Assembly: GCA_010909165.1 (NCBI GenBank)
Contig: MU008180.1
Location: forward strand, 247,884 to 311,883
DNA from: Anthoceros angustus
Lineage: Eukaryota; Streptophyta; Anthocerotopsida; Anthocerotales; Anthocerotaceae
Reading direction: 5' to 3'
Length of the DNA stretch: 64,000 bases
The notes below the pieces were generated by a model that was not told the DNA's origin, made no database searches, and saw only the letters and a list, made by a program, of their open reading frames with translations. The first letter of the stretch is position 1, and every line of letters begins with the position of its first letter. Below, one piece after another: positions 1 through 12,355 of the stretch. A program made the position numbers and the translations under genes.

Positions 1-2579
1 TGTCCTTCCTCTTTCAACCTCAAATTCACGCTCGTCAGTTTGGAAGAGAGGTCATCCCTCTTTTCCCCTACTGTGAACTCGTGCACCTTGTTCCTCACTT
101 CAATGGTTGCCTTTGCTGGCTTCTTCTTAGCCCCTGCGGACTTCCTCAGGTTTTCTAGTCTCTCCACCTCTCCCCATCGGCCACAATTTGCATACATACT
201 AGCCAACATTACATATGCAGCTGCATTTTCAGGTTCCACAGATATCACACGACCAAAACATCTGCCTGCACGCTCAATGTCACCATGGCTTTTGCAGGCA
301 CTCAGCAAAGATGTCCATCCTACTATAGCCCTCTCGCAAGGCAGGGTCTGCAGAATTTTCTCGGCTTCATCCAGACGGCCTGAGCGCCCAAGAAGATCCA
401 CCATGCAATGGTAGTGGTCCAATTCGGGCGTGATGCCATGCTCCTCCTCCATTTTCGCAAAATACTGCTGTCCCTCAACTACCAGGCCCTCGCGACTGCA
501 GGCTACTAGAAGGCAAATGAAAGTAGCCTTGTTGGGCTCCACCCCATGCTGTTGCATCTCTTGGAAACACCTCACTGCTTTGCTGCCATCGTTACACTGG
601 CCGTAGCCATTGATCATGGCATTCCATGTGACCACATCCCTTTTTGGCATCCTGTCAAAAACCTCACGAGCATCCTCCAAACTCCCACATTTCGCATACA
701 TATCTACAAGGCAGTTGGAGACAACCACATGACCTTCCAGGCAGCTTTCCTTTACCTGTGCATGCAGTTGCTTTCCCTGCTGCAAAGCTCCAACTGTTGC
801 ACAAGCTTTTAAGAGGCAGGTAAGGGTAAAGTGATCAGCCGGTGTCATGCCCTCCTGTTGCATCCTTGTATGAAGGGCGAGGGCTTCTCGACCCAGCCCT
901 TGCTGGACATAGCCGTTGATCATGCTTGTCCATGTCAGCACGTCTCTGGTCGGCATTTCATTAAAAACTTGTAGAGCATCATCTATGCTTCCGCATTTTG
1001 CATACATGTTGATGAGGCAGTTACCAACCACCAGACCAGGTTCAAAGCCACTGTCCTTAATCTGTGCATGGATTAGCTTCCCCTGAACCAAATCCCCTAC
1101 GCTGCCACATGCTTTGAGGAGGCAAGCAAATGTGAACTGATTGGCTGAGATAACGCCTTCATCTCCCATTCTTGCATATACAGCAAGGGCTTCCTGATCC
1201 AGTCCTTCCTGTACGTAGCCGTTGATCATGGCAGTCCATGTCACCACATTCTTTGAAGGCAATCTATCAAAAATTCTACGAGCTTCCTCTAAGCTCCCAC
1301 ATTTAGCAAACATGTCTACCAGACAGCTGCCAACAAGTACATCAGCCTCAAGTCCCAGTTTCTGAATTCGCGCATGAAGTTGCTTTCCTTGCTGCAAAGC
1401 TCTGACGCTGCCACATGCTTTCAAGAGACACACAAATGTGGCTTGCTCAGCTGGGCTTATGCCCTGCTGCTCCATGCTGGCGTACAGAGCAAGCGCTTTC
1501 TTACTCAGTCCTTGTCGAACATATCCATTTATCATGACATTCCATGTCACTACAGTTCTTGAGGGCATCCCATCGAATACTCGGCGAGCATCTTGTAGGC
1601 TCCCACATTTAGCATACATATCGACGAGACAGCTCCAAACGTACTCATCGGGCTCCTCTTCACCGTTCAGAATGTCATTATGCACCTCCTTGCCTGAGGC
1701 CAAATCTACTGCAGCGACGCATGCTTTAAGGACTGCCAAAAATATCCGGTTATCTGCCTTCCCATTTGCCTTCCGCATAAGCCTATAGAGCTTGATTGCC
1801 TGTTTCGGCTGTCCGTGCCTAGCATGCGCAAAAATCATGGACGCCCACATTTGGTTGCTTGGCTGAGACACCTTGGAGAAAACCTGCACCGCTTCCGCCA
1901 ACCTGCCATGAGAAGCATACATGCATATAACATGGTTGGCCAAGAACGCGTTTGACTCGTAGCCGCATTTCACAAGAAGGGCGTGGACTCGGCTGCCAAC
2001 AGCCAAATCCTTGTCCGTAATGCACCTCTTCAAGAGGCGGTAAAAGAAGGAATTGTCGATACGGGATCCTCTCTCCACAAGGAGCTCCAGGCCTTCCACA
2101 GTCTCAGCGAGCTCCCCGTCCTCCAATAACATGCTCCAATTCTCCACGCTCACGCTCAGCGCATCCCAGCCTGGAAGAGATGGACTTCCAGAAACGGAGG
2201 TGGAGGCCACTTGGGTACCCAGCTGGGCATCCAAAATGGCGAGCTGGGAATCCACCCAAGCAGGCTTGTACTTGCTGTTGAGCCACAGGACCTCCTTGGA
2301 CCTCTTGTGCCTGAAGTCGGGATGGCGGGGACTTGTCTTGTCGTGCCTTCTGTCCCACCACTGCGTGGGATCTGCGAAGACGTCCTGCCACAAGAGCTCC
2401 ATCCGCCCCGGCTGACTGGTCCCTTCATCGCCGCTATCACACTGCAGCGAGCCAGCTAGCTTGGCTGGTGGGCAGCTCCGGGTCGTCAACTGTTGCATGT
2501 GGGAATCATCCAGGAAGGTGGTTTGTTGCCCGGCCACCACATTCTTAACAGGCTGCAGGGAGCTGAGTGCGAGAGCCAT
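1..2579 (-). CDS. PLS-class pentatricopeptide repeat protein with N-terminal PDF motif (3' end outside window)
   Basis: An uninterrupted reading frame runs from an ATG at 2577-2579 to the window edge, about 859 residues with no stop, so the C-terminus is missing. Residues about 61-117 carry a Trp-rich block (DPTQWWDRR, PDFRHK, LWLNSKYKPAWV) that I recognise as the PDF motif of organellar single-stranded-DNA-binding (OSB) proteins. From about residue 175 there are P, L and S type PPR repeats with the usual signatures (VDMYAKCGSL.DAR.VFD.MP, WN.MINGY). Near the edge lie E/E+ type motifs (VHEFTVGEK), where a DYW domain would normally follow. Such proteins bind organellar RNA and mostly specify C-to-U editing sites. 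I infer organelle targeting from the family; the N-terminus is not an obvious transit peptide. The ATG is the first in frame; the frame stays open upstream without another Met. Confidence 0.93.
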   Translation of the reverse strand, partial: MALALSSLQPVKNVVAGQQTTFLDDSHMQQLTTRSCPPAKLAGSLQCDSGDEGTSQPGRMELLWQDVFADPTQWWDRRHDKTSPRHPDFRHKRSKEVLWLNSKYKPAWVDSQLAILDAQLGTQVASTSVSGSPSLPGWDALSVSVENWSMLLEDGELAETVEGLELLVERGSRIDNSFFYRLLKRCITDKDLAVGSRVHALLVKCGYESNAFLANHVICMYASHGRLAEAVQVFSKVSQPSNQMWASMIFAHARHGQPKQAIKLYRLMRKANGKADNRIFLAVLKACVAAVDLASGKEVHNDILNGEEEPDEYVWSCLVDMYAKCGSLQDARRVFDGMPSRTVVTWNVMINGYVRQGLSKKALALYASMEQQGISPAEQATFVCLLKACGSVRALQQGKQLHARIQKLGLEADVLVGSCLVDMFAKCGSLEEARRIFDRLPSKNVVTWTAMINGYVQEGLDQEALAVYARMGDEGVISANQFTFACLLKACGSVGDLVQGKLIHAQIKDSGFEPGLVVGNCLINMYAKCGSIDDALQVFNEMPTRDVLTWTSMINGYVQQGLGREALALHTRMQQEGMTPADHFTLTCLLKACATVGALQQGKQLHAQVKESCLEGHVVVSNCLVDMYAKCGSLEDAREVFDRMPKRDVVTWNAMINGYGQCNDGSKAVRCFQEMQQHGVEPNKATFICLLVACSREGLVVEGQQYFAKMEEEHGITPELDHYHCMVDLLGRSGRLDEAEKILQTLPCERAIVGWTSLLSACKSHGDIERAGRCFGRVISVEPENAAAYVMLASMYANCGRWGEVERLENLRKSAGAKKKPAKATIEVRNKVHEFTVGEKRDDLSSKLTSVNLRLKEEG

Positions 2580-3104
2580 CAGTGCCGCCAGGGGCTGCGG
2601 ATGCAACTCAAGCCAATGGTCTGTACAATGCGCAGAAGTAGACACATAGGCATTATCCGGTGAGCAGAGGAAACATGGGCAACGCTTGTGGTAACTGTCG
2701 CAAAAGCAAACCGAACATATTTGATTTTTCGTTTTCACAGTTTTGGACCGAAGAAGGAAGTCGAAGGCCCGACAAGCGGTGAAATGGCTGCTGCACACGC
2801 ACTTCATACTGATCTGTGTAAGCAAGTTCCTTCTCTGCAATGGCGGGGTAGCAAGTAAGCTTAGAGCTCCACAGATGAGATAGCAGATTTGCGGTGTGGC
2901 CGGTCCTATTGTTTTTTCCTGCTCGTTGTCACCTCATGGTTGCCCATCGACATCGACAGACCAAGGGGGAGAGTGCTCCTGACGAACAGGAGGATCGAGA
3001 GAAGGAAAAACCCAAGGGCCGAGGCAGAAGGAAGCCCGGAGAAGGCAGATGATGGTGGATGTTGTACAAGTTGACGTTGATTAGGTCCTAGCTGCTGACA
3101 ATTC
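2580..3104. other. Intergenic region between divergent genes
   Basis: This is the 5' flank of the PPR gene. The PPR frame remains open upstream for more than 100 bases, but no earlier ATG is present. I see no RNA gene or repeat. Confidence 0.4.
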
Positions 3105-3985
3105 TGGATGCTGGCGGGACAGATGACGATGGGGAGGGAGCAGGTCCAGGGGAGGAGTCTGAGGAAGAGCGTGAGAAGAAGGCACGGGGGAGGAATCGAT
3201 CTTCTGTGGCTGCCAAGTCCCCGCATTCAAGTGACGAGGGCGTAAGTGGAGCTGAGAACAGTGATGATGAGAAAGCGTCCTCAGCCTCCAGGGCCAGGAA
3301 GGGAGACGAATCTGGAGCTGAAAGCGGAGATGGAGGCGAGGTTGCCGACACACACTCTGAGGAACATGCTACTGGGCATAAGGCCAAGAAGATAAAGATG
3401 GAGGAGGCATGAGGAGGATGACGGGGAGGAGGCTCATGCTTCAGAAGGTGATGGTGGGGGATCAGAATCGGATGAGGACGCAGAAGAGGTCAGCAGTGCT
3501 GCTGCTGTGGGTTGCAGTGGTTGCGGAAAGGGAAGGCTCCACGTTTGAGGAAAGGCTGACCTACGGAAGGGCCATAGCTGCCTTGCTTGCACGCTTCAAG
3601 CTGCGGAAGTTCGGTGTGATGCGGCTACCACGGAATTTCGGCATGGGCTTGGGGGAATGGGCAGGGTGAATGCAGAGCAGCGGAGGCGGGAAGGCGAGGA
3701 GATTGAGCAGGTGGACGTGTTCGGTGGCAAGAGGGTGTTCGTGAAGGACGCGGATGGGTTACGTTTGGCTGCTGATTCTACAGGCAGGATTGTTGCTCCG
3801 GACGAAGTGAAAGACTATCTGCGGAGGCAATTTGGCAAGCACTTGGATGAGGTGAAAGGTTCGTGCACCTCTCCTCACGCCTTTCAAATGTGGATCACAA
3901 GTGCAAGCGCCTGCGTCCCTGATTGTCTCGATTGCAGAGGCTATGGAGAGACTAGCAACAGCATACGTCAAGGAAGAGATCAGTA
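3105..3985 (+). pseudogene. Frameshifted gene of unknown function with acidic Ser-rich N-terminus
   Basis: Coding-like sequence is spread over at least three frames. 3105-3412 encodes a Glu/Asp/Ser/Lys-rich disordered stretch ending in KKIKMEEA and a stop. One base out of phase, 3409-3560 continues the same acidic composition. 3540-3660 encodes ERLTYGRAIAALLARF...RLPRNFGMG. 3657-3850 encodes a Gly/Val-rich module with VFGGKRVFVKDADGLRL and PDEVKDYLRRQFGKHLDE. 3935-3985 encodes EAMERLATAYVKEEIS in yet another frame. Short introns could explain one or two shifts (the CTCGATTGCAG before 3942 is a good acceptor), but not the shift at 3410. I do not recognise the family; a nuclear or chromatin protein is a guess from the acidic and Lys-rich composition. 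It is either a decayed gene or one with several small introns or sequence errors. Confidence 0.35.
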
Positions 3986-4000
3986 ACGTGAGTGACATTT

Positions 4001-4483
4001 TGGAATCACCCACTTTTTTTTGAGCTCTGTTTGCCACACTTGTATGCAAGGCAACGGGGAGGATTGCCGCACGCGCATGATGTTTATCGACAGGCAACCA
4101 GGTGGCAACGACTACCTTTAGTGAACAAATTATTTGCGACGACTGAGTTGCTCTCCTGGCTTGCAGCACGGACGTCGGCTGCAGACATCTTGGTGAAGTG
4201 CCGCTACTGCCCAGAATATGTGCAGTTCCCAAGCCTATGAAGGCATGAAATGGTTACTAACCAAAAATGGAATTTCAAAGTCGCGTCTCGGCGAATCCGT
4301 CCCTCACATTCTCTTCTAACCGCCGCATGGGACCATGTCGATCCCACACGACAATGCCCGGGCGGTGACAGGAAGTACCTGCACCTTGCAAACCTACAAT
4401 GAGCTGACTAGGTTTGTCGGTCTCAATGGGGAAATAGATAATGCTAGACAACATCGTGATTGATGTCTAGTAGACGAGGGTCT
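4001..4483. other. Intergenic, convergent gene ends
   Basis: This stretch separates the end of the frameshifted gene from the 3' end of STT3. Nothing codes convincingly and no RNA gene was recognised. Confidence 0.35.
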
Positions 4484-7400
4484 TCAGCTACTCTTCCTTC
4501 TCGTTCCAGCCTTCTTACTCCCCTGTTCACATGCTGCCCAATCAGACACCGGTCTCCAATACTGCAACACCAATACACGCAAGATCAGTGGTGACAGCGC
4601 TTACCAGTCTCTTCTTGTTCACTCCTCTTGGCCTTTTCCTTGGATCTTTTAGCTTATAAATCCGTACCATCCAATGGTGGGTAGTGAACACCTGCAAATC
4701 ATTAAGAAATAATTAATAGACCATACCAACGAAGTGAACAGAGTCACTACCTGCTGCTCATACCTCTTCAAAATGTGTAAGCTTGAATCTTTTCTTTCCA
4801 ATTTCAGCTTTCCTAACCCGATCATATCCCTTTCCATCCCCAGTTGCTTCTGCAAAACTGCAGCCACCAAACGGGTTAGAGAGGACTCATGCCCAGGACC
4901 GCGAGATAGCCAAACTACAATACGCAAGGAGACTACACACCGGTAGTAAGACAGTTTGTACATAAGGGAATTCAGCATAGTCGGTGTTGCCTCTGAATCG
5001 ATTCGATACACTCCATCTCTCTGAACAGGTCATGAAGCACTTGTTTCAGCAATCAGCTCCTAGACATAACACGTTCCAACAAACAGCAAGGGAAGTTACA
5101 ATCCAGCAGGTAGGAAGGCTCACCAGGTAATCTGGCTCTTTGATGTGTGGAAAGACTCCCCCACCAATTCTAACCATCCAGAGGAACTTGTTGATGTCAT
5201 CACTTGGATAGCCAACAAGCCCTGGACAGCACATCTGCCAAGTCAGTATGCATACACCCGAAGGTGAGAAAAATAGAGTCCACATCTGCAACATGTGAAC
5301 TACATTTTTTCTCATTGTGAGACCAGAAAATAATCAAAAGGTGGTGTCCAAGACCTCCGAAGATGACAAACACGTATTTCACATCCAAAGACCTATAAAT
5401 TTCCCAGGCCTGTCTTTCTGGGGAGGACATGGCCATCCCTACAGTGGCAATGTGTGTATTGTTCCAGGTGTTGTTATCCACAATAACAGTCCTATTAGCC
5501 ATAGCTGTGGTCTGATACCCATAATCCCACCACGATGCAACCTGCAAAAAAAAAAAGTCCAGGACCACTTTACATCTCAGCACGGGTTTCAGAGAGTGCT
5601 CTAGAAAAATTCACAGGCCACCATGACTTGAACCTTATCATCTTCTGCAGTATTGTGCCGTAGCCAGCCATATGCTTCTCTAAAGTCATCGAACACATGG
5701 AGGCCATCAGCACCATGGGACGTCAGCACAATTGATGGGGCCGAATACGCCTCAGCAGCTGCCCAGACACAATGTATCTACAGAGCCATAGCCATAATTA
5801 GAACACAACAATCAATTCATCCACAGTAGCCAGCAGATAGTGCGTCACATTGACACAGACCATTCAAGGGACAGACTCACAGGAGCTTACCACGTAGTAT
5901 GAAACGAGTAAGAAAAGCAAGAAGAGGCACACTACTGATGCTTCCACTGGAAGGACGCTAAGCCTCCTCTCTGGTCCTTTCTTAGAAGTCAGTTTGTCCA
6001 GGATTTCCTTCTCCCTCTTCCTACTTCTCTTTGCAAGCTTCTCTTTCAGTGGTTCCTTTGATCTCCCCTCACTGGGACCCTTAGAAACTGTTTTGCTCGT
6101 CTCAGTGACATCATTACTAATGGAATTGCTGGCATCTGTTTCTTCCTGCAAATAGATGAATCACACGTTCAGAGACGAAATGTAGAACAGAACAAGGCAG
6201 TGAATTCAGTAGCTAATTGTGTACATTTTCTGAGCTAAGACTAACCAGACTCCGGTCCACGAACAGCTGAAACTTGAGAGATCTTGTCAAAGTTGAGTAA
6301 GCCTCAGAAAGAGCAATCCCAGACAAAATGCATGCAGCTGGAGCTAATACCAGCATAAGTCGCACCTGCAAAAGTTGAAAAGTTTTAAGAGGAGTCCTCG
6401 GTGCGGCAATTAGTGCCTGACTCCCTTCAATGCAAAAACAGGACGAGACCGAAAAGACAAAGTCCATGCTGCTTTCCAGCATCGAGTGCTGACCATCACT
6501 CCAGAGAAATATACAGATGTGACAAGATACAGCACTGCGAATGAACTGGCATCTGATAGTGGTAGAAAGCAAGCCTGTCAGGACATGAAGACATACGTGT
6601 AAGAGGCCAAGTGGCAAAAACAAAACAAATGAGCTTACTGCCCCAACCATTTTCACAAGCATACACATGTACAGCTTCTGAATTGCTCAAATTCCACATA
6701 ACATGAAGTTATAGGTCGTGTAAGGATGATATAACGTCTCACAATGATGCCTGCAGGGACTAAGAAAGCCAAGACGTTGATATCCATGAAATATGATGGC
6801 CATGTTGGAGGTTGATGTTCACTGACACTCGCTATGATTGGGATGTATTTGCTAGCATATGTTCTGCAAGTCAAAGAAAGACAGTGCACAGCTTATCATC
6901 ATGCCCTTAGGTTGCACTTCCTCCAAAGACAATGCTGGAAACTGTCTTGGAGGCAGCGCTTTTGAAAAACAACCCAAGAGCACTCTGAGAAGGAGTGAAA
7001 ATCCTTACAGACAAGGCATATTGTGTTAGTGAACTTGGAAGCAACTTACGGATCAAGCAAGCTGAGACTTCTGCCACTCCATCCCTTCGTTGGACTTGCA
7101 GCAACCAGTGCTACCAGGATGGCAACCAGTCCAAAAGCAACAGTTCTGCAGGTGCAACATAAAAACTCATTGGCTACGGTGCATCAGGTCATACCCACTG
7201 CTACCATATAAAGTTTATCACAACGAATTGCACCTTATCAAGGAGTGTCCACCACATAATTTTGACCTCATGAAACAAAGACCAATAGCATGCCACAGAA
7301 TTTCTCTCGGTTACTCCAGTAGGGACAGGTTGTGGAAAGATGACCTACGTGCCAATAGTTACAACCAGAGCCAATGCCGCTCGATAGACTCTTGCTGACA

Positions 7401-9915
7401 AAATCCTCTTGATGTAGTGTGCCAATGCCACAATGTGTATGATCACAAAGACCTGTTGGACAATTTTGTCATGATTGGCAAAACTTTATTCATGTACCCA
7501 GCAGACTGTGACTTCTCTCCACAGGCAGCTTGAAAATACCCCATTTGAGGAATGTCTCCATCTAAACAATGAACCAAAACTCTGTAGGTGGTACTTACCA
7601 GAAAAGCACCAAAGTGCTCGGAAGTCATAACGGCATTGAAACCAACAACTGGTACCAGTGCAGCTAGCAGCGTACCTAAGATAACCTGCATAACATGCCC
7701 TAAAGTGCCTTGTCAGGCTACCATCTAGAAATTTATGAGCCGCAGTACTACTGAGCTGCAAAGTGATTGGATCTTACCAATGGCGCAAAAGCTATATAAA
7801 GCCGTGATGAGTAGCGGCCAGTCACAATGCACAACAGTACGTGCAGAGGGATCAAATTGATGATGAATGTGTACCCACCCCACGAGCAAACCTGGACAGA
7901 GCACAAGCACAACATCAAGAATATTCATCCCACAACAGGCCTGGTAGAAGGAAATCCATAACAGGAGTTCCATACCATGTAGAAATAGGCCAGGGAGTTC
8001 AATGTGGCATAGAACAGTGATCCTGTATTCAATGTCTGCAAACCCAACGAATCAAAATTCAAGGATCAGACATCTGAAAAAGATGATCCCACCTAAGTGC
8101 AGCAAATATAACTCATAGCTTTCAGGGAGCAAACCTTAAGGTAAAGAAAGAAGGTGAACACTAGAGCGAAAATTGCCACAGCTTCATTGTCATAACTACC
8201 TGCCACAGATCGAGAGATGTACGAAGGTACCTGCATAATCCAAATAAATAAAAGGCAGGACCATCACCAAACTGGACCTCCCACAAACTATTACTTCCAC
8301 AAACTATCTTGCACAACCGGCATAAGCAGCTACATATGAAGCTAGTCAAACACCAGCCAACTTAGACCATTTACCATTGCTATTAAACTGGCTGCCATCA
8401 AACCTGCTCCTGTGCCTTTTACCTCCTGCACACAAAGACCACACCAAGTCTGGCGCCTGTCAAGCTTACAGAATTCAAGTGACACTTTGGCAGCGGCAAC
8501 GACCTCAAAGTTCAGCACATCACTCAATCAATCAAAAGAAACTTTCGCACAGTAGTAGCTAGCAGCATTTCTAAGCAGCTCAAGATACAAACAGCCGACT
8601 GCTGACCTTAGTCAGGAAAAAGGTGGCCCAGGCTGCAAATGCAGAGAAAATTGGAGCAGTGAAAACACATACTGTTTCCACCGACAGAGGGATATTGAGT
8701 GAATTGGCTATCCTGCAGAACCGGCTAATATGTAAGCAGGAAACAGGCCACAAAAACAAAACCTACATCTAGCATCCATGTCATTGAATAGCTTTCTGAA
8801 GGACGACATGATCTTACCAATGCATGGTGCCTGCCGTTAGGGTCAGTCCAGGATAGACTGTTCCCCCAACCACACGTCCCAGTGGATACCTACACACACA
8901 GCGAAGACATGTCAAGATGACAAAAGAACCAGAGACTCGAGTTTTCCTACGATGAACAGGAGGAGAAGATGCAAATGCAAATATATGGGATAGATACTAG
9001 TGCATAATTATCCGCTATCTGAAGACAAGTGAAAGGCACTTACCAAGTACGATCATCAAACCAGTTCCAGAAGTTATACACTCCAGAGTTCACGAGGTAC
9101 TGGACAAAACAATCACCACACACAATAGTACACAATATCAACACCAACAGGCATTTTCACAACTACAAAGACATTGGATGACTTGCAGAGAGGTTGTTCG
9201 TTGACCTGAGTTACTCGATAGTTGAAGTAAGGATCAAATTCGTGAATGACACTTTCATACTTGATCACCTGCCAGACACTGAAAGATATTACCACTTGCA
9301 GCTTGGAGAGGGCAACCGAAAGCACCCTGACAGTGACTTAACAGCAGGACATTGCAGCTTCAGATGAATTTCAAGCAATGGAATAGAAAGCGACCGGCTT
9401 TCATTAGGTTTCACACACTTCAAAGACACGTAGCAACCCAGTACTAAATCTCAAGTTGACAACATTGAAAATTCACAGAATTGAGAAACTACAGCCACAA
9501 ACTAGATGCCTTCATTAGACCACACCTTGGACGACCCTACAGGTCAAGCTCAGCATCAGCTAAGCCACAACGGCACAGAATTTAGGTCTAACAATCGAAA
9601 TTCCGCTATTGCAAGCTTCAAAGCCACCAATGCTATGTCCAGGCAGCCTTGAGCTCGGCGTTAGGACAGGGAATCATCGAGCAGCAAAATGGCACGTACC
9701 GAGAACAGCCGGATGGCAAATCCCATGATTCCGATGAGAACGAGAATGACTGTGGCCAGAAAAGGAGGAGTGGCAGCTCCATGATTTGTGCCGCCTGCGG
9801 CAGATGCCGGCGGCGTGGTCTGCCTAGAGGCCATCGGGGCCACCTCCTCCGCTTCCTGTGCTGCGACCGCTGCTCCGGAACTCCCCAGGGCGCTTGCCCT
9901 TCCCACCCCCGCCAT
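4484..9915 (-). CDS. STT3: Dolichyl-diphosphooligosaccharide-protein glycosyltransferase subunit STT3
   Basis: This is the catalytic subunit of the ER oligosaccharyltransferase, which transfers the lipid-linked glycan to Asn in N-X-S/T sequons. It has many exons separated by introns of about 60-400 bp. Exon 1 (9915-9700, [11 protein letters not shown], donor GTACGT) ends with the first membrane segment (FAIRLFSV). Exon 2 (9268-9206) holds the acidic metal-binding motif [10 protein letters not shown]. Further exons carry [37 protein letters not shown] and the SVSEHQP loop near 6820. The signature WWDYG with [11 protein letters not shown] lies at about 5518-5532. The C-terminal lumenal part includes [16 protein letters not shown] and [16 protein letters not shown] final small exon after GTAAGC...GTTGCAG gives YWRPVSDW and a basic tail ending at 4484; the last exon is less certain than the rest. 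An ordinary, apparently intact housekeeping gene. Confidence 0.93.
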
Positions 9916-10253
9916 GGCTGCTGCTGGATCACAAGGCCAGCGTCATGGACTTGATATTCCTTGAATTCCCTGGCTCGCGTGCCTCCAGAAGCAAATCTGA
10001 TGCGAGACTTCGCCTTGAGCTCGGCACCAGCAGTCCGCTCGATACCTTGTAAGCGCGATGTTTAAATTCTGAGCAATTTGACACAGCCAGTAGGGAAGCG
10101 GGAGACCGTCACTAATTACGACTAGAATCGCGACTACCGCCTTTTTAAACGAGTTACTCGTGTGAAACGAATATTACAACACCCCCTTTGCAGGCGTTCA
10201 AGAGGGGGAGGTGTGGTGCATGATCTGGCCATTCTAAAACATGAGGGGAAGGA
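9916..10253. other. Upstream region of STT3 and 3' flank of Sec14-like gene
   Basis: About 340 bases between two minus-strand genes. It must hold the STT3 promoter and 5' UTR, but I see no clear TATA box, repeat or RNA gene. Confidence 0.35.
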
Positions 10254-11754
10254 TCAGTTGTCGGTTTTCGTCTCGGAGGCCGAGGACGAGCGCGATGTTT
10301 CCAGGAAGTCGGGAGGAACTGTGTCGGGCGTGAAGTAGGTTTCCCTGACTTGCGCAGCTGAGCAGAATTTCACCTGCACGAACGTTCGAGACGATGATCT
10401 GGTGAGTCGTGCTTGAAGATATGTGTGTGGAGAAGGTTCGGACTAGAGACAAAGATTACCAGATTAGAGTAGGATTTGAGCAAGGGCTTGACAATGTTCC
10501 AGCCTGGTTGGAATATGAATGGAGCATCCACAAACAACACTTCACCCAGCCGCTTCGGATAGTATTCGAAGAAGACATCAACCTGCAACATGAGACGATC
10601 TAAACAAATGAGGGCTGCAGGCTGGTGGGACTAGTAGAGAATGAGGAGTGAGGAGGAGACGGGTTGTTACCAGGAACTTGACAAACTTCAAGTCTCCGTT
10701 CTTTGATGTGAAGCCTCTAAGATCGAAAATACCAAGCATCTTCTCCCCTCCTGGTGGGAGCTGGCTGAGAGCCGTTTCGATCAGGTGGATGCAGAGCTTC
10801 TCACTGGCGACCAGTGTTTCTGGCTGGAAGAATGGTGCACACACCAGGTGTTCTTGTTAACCATTCGGAGCAGATGCCATGGCAAGGGGGGGAACGAAGA
10901 TGTGGTGTGCTTTTGCTTACGTCTGGGAAATGGTTGGCTGCCTTGACTACAACCACGGGCCGTCCTTGTATATCTGGGCTGCTGTGCAGGTAAGCCTTTC
11001 CTGAAGCTGCAATTGCACCGATTTCCTCTTCGGTGATGTCATCAACACCGAAGTCACGACGCCATTCCTGAAGCCGTCAAGGACGACACAGAGTGTGGCA
11101 ATCCGCACCGATTCCAACACCAGCAGGAGCAGCAGGAAAAGGACAAGGATGGATACAAGCGCCCTGCTGAGCTTGGCCACAGTAGCATCCACATCAAATT
11201 TGCGGTCTCGGAGGAACCACAACAACAGGCCATCGTCGTCCCGCCCGTTCTTGCCCACCCTCAGACTGCTGTGCTCGATTTCCAGCCGTCTCTTCACCTC
11301 GCTCACCAGCTGCCAGGAGCCATTTACCGAGTCAAGAGCCTGACAGTGTCATCCCCCGAAGCCTTGGGAACTGCAAATGCGTGCGTTTGCACCTGCTCCT
11401 GATCGACGGTAGCCGGTTCAGCCTCCACCACTTTAGCATACGTTCTCAAACCATGGGATCTCCGAGCGGGTCTGGGATTGCGAGCACCAATCCTGCTGCC
11501 TTAACACCCCATGTAAAACAAGGCACCCATTCCGTGACCACCCAAACTCCACAGCAGCTCAAATGCCACAACAGCAGCCAATCCGAAATCGCCCACCACT
11601 TACCCAAGCACACTTGCACCCGGAAGGACCCGGCCAGAGGCTGCTGCTGCTGCCGCAGCACCCGAGACGCCCAGGCTGCCCTTGGAGCTCCACACACCGC
11701 TGTAGGTGGAGCTGCAGCTCCCAGCGCCGGCCCAGCCGCCACTGCCGTCGCCAT
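10254..11754 (-). CDS. Sec14-like CRAL-TRIO domain protein, probably plastid targeted
   Basis: Six short exons can be joined in frame. Exon 1 starts at ATG 11754 with an Ala/Arg-rich leader ([17 protein letters not shown]). A second exon (about 11390-11500) adds [21 protein letters not shown], which looks like the end of a chloroplast transit peptide. Next come the CRAL-TRIO N-terminal helices ([34 protein letters not shown]) joined to [17 protein letters not shown]. The lipid-binding core follows: [34 protein letters not shown], and [20 protein letters not shown], then [19 protein letters not shown]. The last exon gives [14 protein letters not shown] and the stop at 10254. Sec14 proteins exchange phosphatidylinositol or other lipids between membranes. 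Introns have standard GT-AG ends. The exon 1-2 join (TTGG|GTAAGT to TTAAG|GC) is my best reading; other joins are possible. Confidence 0.82.
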
Positions 11755-12355
11755 TCCAAGGGTGAGCCAACACCGCAAAGAGCCTGTGCTTTACCCGCAC
11801 TGTAAAACGAGGGAAAATGGTAAGAAGGTTTCTCTTTTGGCCAGTCCGTTTGCCTCTGCCTGGTGGCTGGATAACGCGGCCAGAACATCTTCCAACCAGA
11901 TCCAGCTGCTGGTAATGGCGATCGGCCTAGTCTGTAGCCCTGTGCGACAGCTCCCCGGAGACCCCAGTCCAGAGTCCAGACAGGGCCCACTGCTGCCGAC
12001 CATGTAGCTGACGCCAAAGTGGATTAGTGCGTATGGTCTACTGTGGGGGAAAGCCCGAGGGAGACCTACATACACAAAACCCTCGAGGCCTTTGCGATCA
12101 CGGGGAAGACAATCTGACGAGGACGACGAACAACAACATTTTTTACTGCCTGCTGTACACCAAGGAACAAGAACAAGAGCTGCTTCTGATACTGTTCATC
12201 ATCCGAGAGTCTAACAAGGATTCCGGATGTCCAGAAGACAGTCGTGTGGAACAACCCACCAATGCAAAACCCAGAAAAAGTCTGGACTCATCGGGATCCC
12301 TAAAGCGCAAACCAGGAGAATTGCACTCAGTGTGGGAAGAAGAAAGCATGCTGAG
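11755..12355. other. Intergenic: Sec14-like 5' flank and peroxiredoxin 3' flank
   Basis: About 600 bases. Long frames exist on both strands because the DNA is GC-rich, but none has a recognisable domain. I see no repeat or RNA gene. Confidence 0.35.
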
